From JAAYJK01 sp964501655 (lineage in GTDB: Bacteria > Bacillota > Syntrophomonadia > Syntrophomonadales > Syntrophomonadaceae), in contig CAZCTN010000008.1 in the NCBI GenBank assembly GCA_964501655.1, positions 1 through 64,000 of the forward strand: a stretch of 64,000 nucleotides of DNA. The letters run 5' to 3'. Position numbers and translations under genes: made by a program. Numbering within the stretch: position 1 is the first letter of the stretch; each line of letters begins with the position of its first letter. The notes below the pieces were generated by a model. That model saw nothing but the letters and a program-made list of their open reading frames with translations, was not told the DNA's origin and ran no database searches. Shown here in pieces: positions 45,751 to 53,408 of the stretch.

Positions 45751-46773
45751 TTATTCTCCATTCCGGGCCGAACTCAGTATTTCTTGTATGTTGCGTACTT
45801 TGGTGACCAGCCGGCGGAAATTGTCCGGGGTCAGAGACTGGGGCCCATCGGATAAGGCTTCGGCCGGATTTTGATGCACCTCTACCATCAAACCATCACA
45901 GCCGGCTCCAATAGCCGCCAAGGCCATGGGCTCCACCAGTTTCCATTTACCGGTGCCATGGCTGGGGTCGACGATGATGGGCAAGTGAGTAAGCTGTTTT
46001 ATTAAAGGTACAGCACTCAGATCCAGGGTATTGCGAGTGTATTTTTCAAAGGTGCGGATGCCTCTTTCACACAGGATAACCTGGCTGTTTCCGCTGGATA
46101 TGATGTACTCAGCTGCCATCACCCATTCTTCTATGGTAGCCGAAGGCCCCCTTTTCAACATTATAGGCTTATTTATACGGCCTAGCTCCCGCAGTAAAAA
46201 GTAGTTTTGCATGTTGCGGGCGCCTACCTGCAGAACATCGGCATATTCAGCCACTAAATCAATCATCCGGGGATCCATGACCTCTGTGACTACCGGCAGC
46301 CCCGTCAGTTCCCGGGCTTCTGCCAGTATCTCCAGGCCTTCCTGCTCCAATCCCTGGAAAGAGTAGGGAGAGGTACGGGGTTTGAATGCGCCTCCCCGGA
46401 GCATGGTGGCACCGCTCTCCTTAACCATGGCGGCTATTTCCAGGTATTTTTCCCGGCTCTCCACCGCACAGGGTCCGGCTATGATCTGAATAGAACCGTC
46501 GCCGATCACTGCGCCGCCGGCATTGATTATAGTTGGCTCAGATTTGAATTCCCGGGAGGCCAGTTTGAAGGGCTGGACAATGGGGACAATCTTCTCCACC
46601 CCGGGAAGCACCTGGAAGGAATCCATCTTTTCCTGTATTCCTTCTCCAATAGCTCCGATAATGGTTCTCTGAACCCCCTGAGACAAATGCACCTGGAATC
46701 CCTGCTCCTTAAGCCGGGTGCTTACCTGTTCGATCTCTGCACTGAGGGCAAAACGCTCCATAACAATAATCAT
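45751..46773 (-). CDS. aroF: DAHP synthase (3-deoxy-7-phosphoheptulonate synthase)
   Basis: First shikimate-pathway step, PEP plus erythrose-4-phosphate. 340 residues of the type I-beta group: an N-terminal ferredoxin-like regulatory domain (about 1-70), then the barrel with IQIIAGPCAVES, MLRGGAFKPRTSPYSFQG, TEVMDPR, DVLQVGARNMQNYFLLRELG, PIMLKRGPSATIEEW, CERGIRTFE and PIIVDPSHGTG, carrying the metal-binding Cys, His and Glu. The first codon is ATG 46773 with GGAGGA 7 bases upstream. The long upstream leader suggests attenuation. It is translationally coupled to tyrA. Confidence 0.96.
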   Translation of the reverse strand: MIIVMERFALSAEIEQVSTRLKEQGFQVHLSQGVQRTIIGAIGEGIQEKMDSFQVLPGVEKIVPIVQPFKLASREFKSEPTIINAGGAVIGDGSIQIIAGPCAVESREKYLEIAAMVKESGATMLRGGAFKPRTSPYSFQGLEQEGLEILAEARELTGLPVVTEVMDPRMIDLVAEYADVLQVGARNMQNYFLLRELGRINKPIMLKRGPSATIEEWVMAAEYIISSGNSQVILCERGIRTFEKYTRNTLDLSAVPLIKQLTHLPIIVDPSHGTGKWKLVEPMALAAIGAGCDGLMVEVHQNPAEALSDGPQSLTPDNFRRLVTKVRNIQEILSSARNGE

Positions 46774-46896
46774 TAGTTATTCCTCCTTTTCTTTCAGGAG
46801 GGTGAGAAAAGACCAAAAAAGCCATCAGCAAGGAATCTCACCGACGGCACACTAAAACCACGTGTCGATATTCCCACCATCCTACCATACTACCAT
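46774..46896 (-). promoter_or_regulatory. Attenuator-type leader of the aroF operon
   Basis: Three helices compete. A terminator: GCCGTCGG (46848-46841) with CTGATGGC (46828-46821), then TTTTTT (46820-46815). An SD-masking hairpin: CCTCCT (46801-46796) with AGGAGG (46787-46782). A 7-bp pairing of GGTGAGA (46842-46836) with TCTCACC (46807-46801) excludes both. Premature termination thus seems conditional. No T-box (GGTGGNACC) or known riboswitch core is present. Confidence 0.6.
46838..46888 (-). CDS. Possible leader peptide with tandem Trp codons
   Basis: A 16-codon frame, MVGWWEYRHVVLVCRR, lies in the aroF leader and has TGG TGG at codons 4-5. Tandem Trp codons are the signature of trp-type attenuation, and tryptophan would be a sensible signal for DAHP synthase. 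Against it: no clear SD, and the stop codon falls within the 5' part of the terminator, so a ribosome there would itself block the terminator. Confidence 0.3.
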   Translation of the reverse strand: MVGWWEYRHVVLVCRR

Positions 46897-47065
46897 TTTT
46901 AACTTATGGAACCTACCTTACTACATTAATTAGATTAGCTTATAAACGAAGATTTTTCAAGGGGTGAAATTATAGAAAGCGTGTTTTGGTAGTTCAAGCT
47001 AAGGGTGTTTTAAATGTGTCTCAGGTATAATACATTTAGATAATTAGATGGGAGTGAAGTACTCC

Positions 47066-47319
47066 ATGATAGATAAGAAAAGATTAAACAAATGAGTCGA
47101 TCAATTAACTGAAGATGAGGAAAAAACGTATACGATTTCGTCCAGTATTTAGTACATCGACACCAGCGCAACGAGGTACAAGCATATTACGATACCATTC
47201 CAGAAGTTAATGAAGCCTGAAGCAGTGAGGAATTGCGTCAATTAAAAGAAAACTCAGCTTGGACGGAATGGGAGGAACTTGAAAGTGAGCTATCGAAAGA
47301 TAGTAAGCCGTCAGGCTGA
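47066..47319 (+). pseudogene. Decayed antitoxin gene (RelB/DUF2281-like)
   Basis: Reads MIDKKRLNK, stop, VDQLTEDEEK, then after a frameshift near 47135 FVQYLVHRHQRNEVQAYYD, another in-frame stop (TGA after NEA) and SSEELRQLKENSAWTEWEEL up to a normal stop at 47319. The start resembles short antitoxins with (D)KKRL..l..QL..de. Two stop codons and one frameshift make it non-functional. The toxin remnant overlaps its 3' end, the usual arrangement of such pairs. Confidence 0.6.
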
Positions 47320-47400
47320 AAAGTTTTTCGTAAGCAGCCTGAATTAATACAGAAGCGAATAATAACAGCAATTAATGGTTTGCCAATGAGCGGTGATGCC
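47285..47400 (+). pseudogene. Decayed RelE/ParE-family toxin remnant
   Basis: Starts GTG 47285 as VSYRKIVSRQAEKFF, shifts frame after the Phe codons and continues RKQPELIQKRIITAINGLP followed by MSGDA, matching the N-terminal half of RelE/ParE toxins (SRQAEKFLRKLP... AI..LP.GDV). It then breaks off at the end of the opposite-strand anti-sigma gene. Overlap with the antitoxin frame is typical of a toxin-antitoxin operon. Confidence 0.6.
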
Positions 47401-47408
47401 TATGATTA

Positions 47409-48455
47409 CTATTGCTGCAGCCACAGTACTATAGTAACCTTGGCCGCCTGCTGCTGAAAAGCCACCAGTTTGTATTCCTGGGATTTTATCTCGCTTTCCA
47501 GGCGGCTGATTTCCGCCGCATCATCACTGCCGGCTCGATCCTGAGTCAAATTGTAATACTGATCCAGGGTATTCTGGTAAGCGGTGGAAATATCCTTATA
47601 GTCATCCTGTTCGGTGATTATATCACCCAGGCTGCGAAGACTTGCCATCAGAGACGCTTCATTATCCCGATTCACCACTATTTTGACCTGCTGATAAGTT
47701 ATTTCATCCTTGCTCTGCTGCCCCAGATTTTCGATTTGGGCTCCAAACCCCTGGGCAACGCCAACTGCCCTATTATATGAGGAGGCCATATCGGTCTGGA
47801 TCGCAACCTTTAACAGGGTGGTTTTAATATTCCGCTGATCTTCACTTAATAAAAACGGCAAATTTTCCCCAACCGGGGGAGCGGGGTCATCACTTGTCTC
47901 AGGTTTCACGGGCTCCTGGGAACCGGATAGGGCCTCGGGGGGAGTATTATTATTATTATCCTGGCTGCTTATCTGTGAATCCGGGTCGGCAACGCCAGGA
48001 TCATTATTTACAGGTTCCATATCCGAACCACTATTCGCGGCCGGGTTGCTGCTGCCGGCATTCTGGCTGACCATGGGGGGCTTCTCATTACGTTCGGCCA
48101 GCTGCACCAAAGGGGGCAGGGCATAAGTATAGGAAGTAAAAGCCAGCAGCGCGATTGCGGCCGCACTGGCCGCCGCCTGTTTCCAACTCCGGCCCAGGCG
48201 GACCAAAATCCCCGCCCGTCCATGGCCGGATTTGCCGACTATGCGGTCCATGACCGAATCCTTGAAAATCTCGGGAGCAGGAATGATGTTCTTGCCGGCT
48301 GACTGGAACAAGCGAGAAATCTGCACCATTTCCTGATAACTCTGATGACAGCTCTCGCATTCCTCCAGGTGAGCGGCAAACTCCTGGGCCAGGCTGCCAT
48401 CCAGCTCACCATCCATATATGGAGATATATAGTTTTTAGCTTCCTTGCAATTCAT
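47409..48455 (-). CDS. Zinc-finger anti-sigma factor with DUF4349-like outer domain
   Basis: 348 residues. N-terminal zinc-finger anti-sigma domain with the HxxxCxxC motif (His29, Cys33, Cys36) plus Cys3, which should hold the ECF sigma factor at the membrane. One membrane segment (about 95-112, AAASAAAIALLAFTSYTYAL), an Asn/Pro/Asp-rich disordered linker (about 125-200) and an extracytoplasmic domain with a coiled coil (about 205-348, ending VTIVLWLQQ), like DUF4349. The outer part probably senses an envelope signal and may be cleaved. It lies 20 bases after the sigma gene, so they are co-transcribed. Confidence 0.88.
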   Translation of the reverse strand: MNCKEAKNYISPYMDGELDGSLAQEFAAHLEECESCHQSYQEMVQISRLFQSAGKNIIPAPEIFKDSVMDRIVGKSGHGRAGILVRLGRSWKQAAASAAAIALLAFTSYTYALPPLVQLAERNEKPPMVSQNAGSSNPAANSGSDMEPVNNDPGVADPDSQISSQDNNNNTPPEALSGSQEPVKPETSDDPAPPVGENLPFLLSEDQRNIKTTLLKVAIQTDMASSYNRAVGVAQGFGAQIENLGQQSKDEITYQQVKIVVNRDNEASLMASLRSLGDIITEQDDYKDISTAYQNTLDQYYNLTQDRAGSDDAAEISRLESEIKSQEYKLVAFQQQAAKVTIVLWLQQ

Positions 48456-48475
48456 AGGTGATCACGCCTTCGTCA

Positions 48476-49057
48476 TTAATTATCTATCCAACGACCTCGC
48501 GACAATTCTTTTTTCAGGGCTTTCCGGCCCCGGCTGATTCGTGATTTGACCGTACCCAGGGACCAGCCGGTAATGCTGCCGATCTCTTCGTAGCTGTATC
48601 CTTCCAGTTCCCGGAGCACCAAGGCAATCCGGTAATCGTAATGCAGTCTCTCCAGGGCTGAGTTCAGCATATCTTTTAACTCCCGGCGTTCCATTTCATC
48701 CAGGGGACTTTCCTGACTGGCCGCCAATTCTCTGAACAACAGACCTTCAGTACCGGCGAATGGCTCATCCAGGGACAAGGCAACCACTTTCCGATTACGG
48801 CGCAAATGATTGATCCATAAATTTACCGCAATTCTATGCAGCCAGGTGCCGAAATCTGCACTGAAGCGAAAGGACCTTATTTTGTTGTAGGCCTGAACAA
48901 AAACGTCCTGGGCCAGATCCTGAGCATCATGTTCATTGCCGGCCAGATGGCAGCAATGGGTAAAAACCCGATCCTGGTACAATAAAACCAGTTCCTCAAA
49001 AGCCTGCAGGTCATTCTGCTGAGCTCTTTTTATCAATTCCTCGACTGGAGTTATCAA
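48476..49057 (-). CDS. ECF-family RNA polymerase sigma factor
   Basis: 193 residues. Region 2 is FEELVLLYQDRVFTHCCHL through DAQDLAQDVFVQAYNKIRSF and FGTWLHRIAVNLWINHLRR; region 4 is YRIALVLRELEGYSYEEIG plus the recognition helix SLGTVKSRISRGRKALKKEL. It belongs to the SigW/RpoE-like ECF group with a linked zinc-finger anti-sigma factor. TTG 49057 start, with AGGAGTGG about 9 bases upstream. A GGGAAC-N18-GTCTAA promoter lies 46 bases upstream on the same strand, which suggests autoregulation. Confidence 0.93.
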   Translation of the reverse strand: MITPVEELIKRAQQNDLQAFEELVLLYQDRVFTHCCHLAGNEHDAQDLAQDVFVQAYNKIRSFRFSADFGTWLHRIAVNLWINHLRRNRKVVALSLDEPFAGTEGLLFRELAASQESPLDEMERRELKDMLNSALERLHYDYRIALVLRELEGYSYEEIGSITGWSLGTVKSRISRGRKALKKELSRGRWIDN

Positions 49058-49102
49058 AACTTAACCACTCCTGGTCTAATCGGAAAAAACTCCGACTAGT
49101 TA

Positions 49103-49132
49103 TTAGACAATGCAGTTAATGAAAAAGTTCCC
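49103..49132 (-). promoter_or_regulatory. ECF-type promoter of the sigma/anti-sigma operon
   Basis: On the minus strand: GGGAAC at 49132-49127, 18 bp beginning TTTTT, GTCTAA at 49108-49103. GGAAC and GTC-type boxes are typical of ECF promoters. It matches the plus-strand promoter at 49412 in 21 of 30 positions including both boxes and the T-run. Confidence 0.7.
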
Positions 49133-49411
49133 GTTATTTAATAAGCAATAAAAAATATTTTATTTCATAATTCATAATCAGTTAAATATCTCAGTTCAAA
49201 TAAATACCTGCCTCATAAAGGCTAGTAGTAATTATATCATTTTATGCTGTTTTAAGTGTTAAGAGGAAGGATTTATCTTCATCCAAGCCTTGCCGTTTAT
49301 GGCTGGGATTGGACAAAATGACAATCACCCACCAAGGAAGGGGACGACTCTTAAACATAAATAGGAAGAAAGACAGGATTATCTCTCCGATGGAAAAAAA
49401 ATTCTGTTTCC

Positions 49412-49441
49412 GGGAACTTTTTTGTAATTAATGTTGTCTAA
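49412..49441 (+). promoter_or_regulatory. ECF-type promoter of the surface-protein gene
   Basis: GGGAAC at 49412-49417, 18 bp beginning TTTTTT, GTCTAA at 49436-49441. Same boxes, same spacing and same T-run as the sigma-operon promoter on the other strand. It faces the secreted protein gene at 49664. Confidence 0.7.
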
Positions 49442-49663
49442 CAGGTTGTATAAAAATACTGGTGCCTGATGGCATAATTGCCAGACAGGCCAGACTAAGG
49501 AAACCGGTACAAATTTATGATAAACCCGAGCCGGTAGGAAAAGGAGGGGAGACGGCAAAAGCATCGGGGACGGTGAAATACCGTTGATTACCTTTCAGAT
49601 AGGGCTTGGCCCTGATTACCTCAAGAAATTATCTTATTTATTTTCAATAAGGAGGGAAAAAAT
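49442..49663 (+). promoter_or_regulatory. Structured 5' leader of the surface-protein gene
   Basis: About 220 bases. A first stem is CTGG.GCCTG with CAGGC.CAG enclosing GGCA/TGCC (49460-49493). A second is CCCGA.GCCG with CGGC...TCGGG (about 49527-49570). A third is ACGGT/ACCGT. The ribosome site AAGGAGGG (49648-49655) lies in AT-rich unpaired sequence. Such leaders often stabilise mRNAs of abundant surface proteins. Confidence 0.5.
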
Positions 49664-51874
49664 TTGCTAAGAAAATCAAGTAAAAAATTAGCACTAGTAT
49701 TAGTATTAACTATGCTGGCAACCATGTTCGTAGGCGTAGGTGCAGCAAGTGCAGCAACCACTTACAGTGTGGTTTCCGCTCCTACTGTAGCTAAAGGTAC
49801 TAATGATGATTTAGGAACGGTTCTTATTAATATTGATGTGTTGCAGGGAAGAACTTCAGCAAGCTCATTTCTGGTTACTCTTCCGCAGGATTTTGTGTTT
49901 CCTGGAAACGTAGGTGACACCTGGAACGCATTGACAGTATCCAGAAATGACGATGAAACTGCCGGTGCAAATGCATGGTATAGGGGTAAAGTCGTTGGTG
50001 TAGCAGAAAAACTGAACGATCGTGAAATACGCGTAGATGTAATCCCGGTTACTGATGACGGTTTATCCGGTGGTACTCCGGTTGACTATGATGATGTAAG
50101 ATTGGCTCTGGCTCTGGCTAGTATTGATATTCCTGCTGATGCTGACCAGGGTGCAGTTGAGGCTATTATTACTGCTATAAGCGGCCAGTTCCCAAGCGGA
50201 ACAGTTACTGTAGCTAATATTCCCGGTGGTGAAGTAACTTTATCAGTTTTAGATAAGATCACCCTAGAATTAGGTGGAACCGAAACTATACAGATCACTG
50301 TTAAAGAAGATTCACAAGCCGGTCTGGAAGAGGGCAACAAGACTCTCAGATTCAGACTCCCAAAAGGCTTTGAATGGGCCGCTGACGGCACCGTGACCAA
50401 TATTGGAGCTACGGGAGTTGACACTCTGACTGCAACCGTTGATGGCAGTGATGCTCGGTACTTAAATATTAACCGTAGCGGAACAACTGATGCAAAAGCT
50501 GTCTACAGAGTTTCAGCGGACATTCGTGTTTCTGATGACGATGATGCCAAGTTGGGCGATATTGTTGTAGCTGTATCCGGAAGCAGCAACTACAGCCCGA
50601 GTACTCTGACTATTGGAACCTATGCGGATTATGGATATACTATTACAGTGGAAGAATCCGATAAGATTATACTCGCCGGAAGAGTTGATGAGGACGCCGA
50701 AATTTCCTCCTTCCGCATCAAAGAAGCAATTGGACATACCTTGATTGACAACAGAACTGTTATCATGGAATTGCCTGATGGTGTATATTGGGATGACACT
50801 AATGAAGACGGCACAGGTACTGCTCTTATTGATACTACCAACAAGTCTGGAAATCTGAATTTCGGATCTCCATATCTGTACTCCAACGCTCGCAATAAAG
50901 TGAGACTAACCGTAAGTAATTCAGGTTCAAGTAAAGGTGATGTTGAAATTGAAGCTAAAGTTAGAGTGGCAGTAAACTACACCGGACCAATTACTATTAA
51001 ATTCAGCGGCAGTGCAGGAATCAACGATGAGATCACTGTAGGGGAAGTAATTGCTCCGATTACCGCTGCGTGCAACTCTGTAAATGTTATTATCGGTGCC
51101 CAGGATCAGCCTGGTGCTGACATTGTGATAACCGAATCTCAGGGCGAAGCCTTAATAAGCGGGCAGGACCTTGTCTTAACCGCACCGGATGGTGTAAGCT
51201 TCTCCAAGCTTCCCACCGTTGAGGCAGAAGATTTAAGCATTGGAACTGTAACCAGAGCCAGCAATGATGGAACCAGAAATAACAAATTGTTTATCCCCAT
51301 TCGCTCTCAGAGCGATAATGGCGGAACCATTACTATTAGCGACCTGTATTACACCGTAGATCGTACTGTTGCTGAAGGAGCTATGAAAATAACCATCGGC
51401 GGCGATGCAGTTGACCAAGCTGGAATAACCAACAGAACAGTTGCTGCTACAGTAGTAGCTGCCCAGAACGTAACTTCTGCTGGTGCATCCGAAATCTATA
51501 GTGGTACTTTCGTAATCGGATCTACCACTTACACCTTAAACGGCGTAGAATACACCATGGACGTTGCTCCTTTCATCTCCGGCGACAGAACTTTCATGCC
51601 CATCCGCTATGTTGCTTATGCTCTGGGAATCTCCGAAGCAAACATCATGTGGGATGGAAGTGCTAATTCTGTTACCCTGATCAAGGGCGACAAGGTTGTA
51701 CAGCTGACCGTTGGCAGCACGGCAATGCTTATCAATGGCGCAACTGTAAACATGGACGTTGCTCCGGTAAATGTTGCTCCTGGTAGAGTTTGCCTGCCTA
51801 TCCGCTTTGTAGCACAGGCATTCGGCGCTGAAGTTGGTTGGGATGCTGAAACCCAGACTGTTTCAATTAACTAA
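49664..51874 (+). CDS. Large secreted surface protein with C-terminal stalk domain
   Basis: 736 residues. Signal peptide about 1-30 (KLALVLVLTMLATMFVGVGAASAA). The body (about 31-615) is beta-rich and acidic with repeated patterns such as (D/K)ITLELGGTETIQITV, KIILAGRVDEDAEISSF and ..LRFRLPKGFEW/IMELPDGVYW, suggesting tandem Ig-like modules. The C-terminus (about 625-736) is a copper amine oxidase N-terminal/stalk domain with DRTFMPIRYVAYALG and GRVCLPIRFVAQAFGAEVGWD. Codons are more AT-rich and uniform than in neighbours, as in highly expressed S-layer genes. TTG 49664 follows AAGGAGGG. Probably an abundant cell-surface protein under ECF control. Confidence 0.8.
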   Translation: MLRKSSKKLALVLVLTMLATMFVGVGAASAATTYSVVSAPTVAKGTNDDLGTVLINIDVLQGRTSASSFLVTLPQDFVFPGNVGDTWNALTVSRNDDETAGANAWYRGKVVGVAEKLNDREIRVDVIPVTDDGLSGGTPVDYDDVRLALALASIDIPADADQGAVEAIITAISGQFPSGTVTVANIPGGEVTLSVLDKITLELGGTETIQITVKEDSQAGLEEGNKTLRFRLPKGFEWAADGTVTNIGATGVDTLTATVDGSDARYLNINRSGTTDAKAVYRVSADIRVSDDDDAKLGDIVVAVSGSSNYSPSTLTIGTYADYGYTITVEESDKIILAGRVDEDAEISSFRIKEAIGHTLIDNRTVIMELPDGVYWDDTNEDGTGTALIDTTNKSGNLNFGSPYLYSNARNKVRLTVSNSGSSKGDVEIEAKVRVAVNYTGPITIKFSGSAGINDEITVGEVIAPITAACNSVNVIIGAQDQPGADIVITESQGEALISGQDLVLTAPDGVSFSKLPTVEAEDLSIGTVTRASNDGTRNNKLFIPIRSQSDNGGTITISDLYYTVDRTVAEGAMKITIGGDAVDQAGITNRTVAATVVAAQNVTSAGASEIYSGTFVIGSTTYTLNGVEYTMDVAPFISGDRTFMPIRYVAYALGISEANIMWDGSANSVTLIKGDKVVQLTVGSTAMLINGATVNMDVAPVNVAPGRVCLPIRFVAQAFGAEVGWDAETQTVSIN

Positions 51875-51896
51875 TCGCTAAAATACCTAAATATAT

Positions 51897-51930
51897 AAAA
51901 AGGCTGTCCCTTAGGGGACGGCCTTTTTCT
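51897..51930 (+). terminator. Rho-independent terminator
   Basis: AAAAAGGC.GTCCC pairs with GGGAC.GCCTTTTT around a small loop. A strong stem with a T-run, closing the surface-protein gene. Confidence 0.9.
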
Positions 51931-52027
51931 CTAAAGCCAATGTTTACAAGTAATATCAGCTTAGAAGAGAAGCAGGAAATAACCAAAGGCAGGCTAGATC
52001 TTTATAAAATCTTGATAATTGGGTGGA

Positions 52028-52056
52028 TTGACCCCGGAGTCGGTTCAGTATATAAT
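52028..52056 (+). promoter_or_regulatory. Sigma-A promoter of the TolC-family gene
   Basis: TTGACC at 52028-52033, exactly 17 bp, TATAAT at 52051-52056. A second TATAAT (52066-52071) follows without a good -35. Confidence 0.75.
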
Positions 52057-52072
52057 TAATTTGGTTATAATG

Positions 52073-52116
52073 AGGCGAAAAGATGTACCCTGCTTTTTTA
52101 AGCGGGTTCTTATGCC
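52073..52116 (+). repeat. Leader-type RNA motif, copy B
   Basis: Begins with AGGCGAAAAGATGT, identical to 655-668, then a stem CCC.GCTT/AAGCGGG and GCCT at 52113-52116 that can pair with the opening AGGC. It lies in the 5' leader about 10 bases after the predicted transcription start. Confidence 0.5.
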
Positions 52117-52141
52117 TAAAATAATAGTAAAGGAGGTTGCT

Positions 52142-53236
52142 ATGCCTAAATTCGAGAAAGCAATTATAGTTTTCCTGACTGCTTTTATGCTGATGTGCTT
52201 TATACCAGCTGCTCTTGCCGGGGAAACGGTAAACGATGAAGGTTTAACTATAGAACAGGCTATAGAAAAGGCTCTGTCATACAGTAAGACCTTGCAGCAA
52301 GCTGATCTGGATATTGAGAAGGCTGAGGTTCAGCGGGATTCTCTGGCCGATACGGTAAAATTCATTCCCCTGGAAGCTTCCGGGTCTGCTGAGGCTGATC
52401 AGGCTTATACTGCTCTGGTATCTGCAGACATTTCCTGGTCAATGACCAAGAAGACAAAAGATATCAATGAAGATAAGATAGCCTTATCTGCTTTTAGTGC
52501 CTATATCGATGTACTCAAGGCACAAGAAAACTTGCAGTATTACCAGGAGGCTTTGAGCAAGGCTCAGACCGAATGGAAAGTTGCCAATATTAAATACCAG
52601 CAGGGTTTGATCAGTTCTCTGGAAAAAAGTTCGGCGGATGTACAATATTTGAGTGCCCAGAAGGCAGTGAGTTCAGCCGAGGATCAGCTTACCACAGCCT
52701 ACCAGGCACTGAATAAGCTTATAGGAAGCAGAGTGGATGACCGCCTAATTTTGAGCCAAAAACCTGCATACCAGCAGCTGGTTATTGATGAACTGGAAGC
52801 GGCTGTAAATAGAGCTGTTGATGCTAATCCATCCATCTGGCTGGCAGGACAGAATATAGATCTGGCTAAACTGCAATTATCTTTATTTGACTGGACCTCT
52901 GGCAATTCCAATTCCTATCGGGCTTCAGAGATTACCATAGAAAAGGCGGAATTAAGCGCGGTTGAGGCCCGGTCCGAGTTGCGTCAGGCGGTAAGGAATA
53001 TTTATTATAATATCCTGGCCTTGGAAATTTCATATACCATGCAAGAGGAAGCGGTAAAGCTAGCTGAGGATAATCTAAGAGTAAAAACCCTTATGAATAG
53101 CGTGGGAATGGCTACAAAACTGGACATACAGACAGCTGAACTGGACTTGCAGAAGGCCAGGTATGATCTTGATGCTATTGTTTATCAGCATGAATATCTA
53201 AAACTGGTGTTTGAAAAGCCCTGGGCGGCCATGTAA
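52142..53236 (+). CDS. TolC-family (outer-membrane efflux-like) protein
   Basis: 364 residues. Signal peptide about 1-24 (AIIVFLTAFMLMCFIPAALA, then GE). The rest is almost wholly helical with long coiled-coil stretches (GLTIEQAIEKALSYSKTLQQ, QENLQYYQEALSKAQTEWKV, IYYNILALEISYTMQEEAVK), the twofold repeat of the TolC/OEP family. Shorter than E. coli TolC (about 470). TolC normally spans an outer membrane, yet SpoIIE and the wall-polymer genes point to a monoderm-type host; such proteins in clostridia have no settled function. ATG 52142 follows AAAGGAGG; an ATG at 52111 has no such site. Confidence 0.75.
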   Translation: MPKFEKAIIVFLTAFMLMCFIPAALAGETVNDEGLTIEQAIEKALSYSKTLQQADLDIEKAEVQRDSLADTVKFIPLEASGSAEADQAYTALVSADISWSMTKKTKDINEDKIALSAFSAYIDVLKAQENLQYYQEALSKAQTEWKVANIKYQQGLISSLEKSSADVQYLSAQKAVSSAEDQLTTAYQALNKLIGSRVDDRLILSQKPAYQQLVIDELEAAVNRAVDANPSIWLAGQNIDLAKLQLSLFDWTSGNSNSYRASEITIEKAELSAVEARSELRQAVRNIYYNILALEISYTMQEEAVKLAEDNLRVKTLMNSVGMATKLDIQTAELDLQKARYDLDAIVYQHEYLKLVFEKPWAAM

Positions 53237-53276
53237 GCTTAATACTGTTTAGAAGATAAATAATACTAAGAACTGA

Positions 53277-53316
53277 GAAACAGCCCGGATATCTTTAATA
53301 TCCGGGCTGTTTCTTT
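53277..53316. terminator. Bidirectional terminator between convergent genes
   Basis: A 16-bp perfect stem, GAAACAGCCCGGATAT pairing with ATATCCGGGCTGTTTC around CTTTA; T-rich on the plus side and A-rich on the other. Confidence 0.9.
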
Positions 53317-53408
53317 CCTTCCGGTTGACTGGACTTACAGCCTGCCCTCCGTCATTTCCAAATCTCTTGAATAGGTAAAAAGCCGCAGCCTTTCTCAGGG
53401 GTGCTTTA

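Noticed and set aside
46774..46896. T-box riboswitch before aroF
   Set aside because: There is a terminator, but no AGGGTGGNACCGCG antiterminator core is visible.
49442..49663. c-di-GMP riboswitch in the surface-protein leader
   Set aside because: GCCGGTAGG is reminiscent, but the other conserved GEMM segments are missing.
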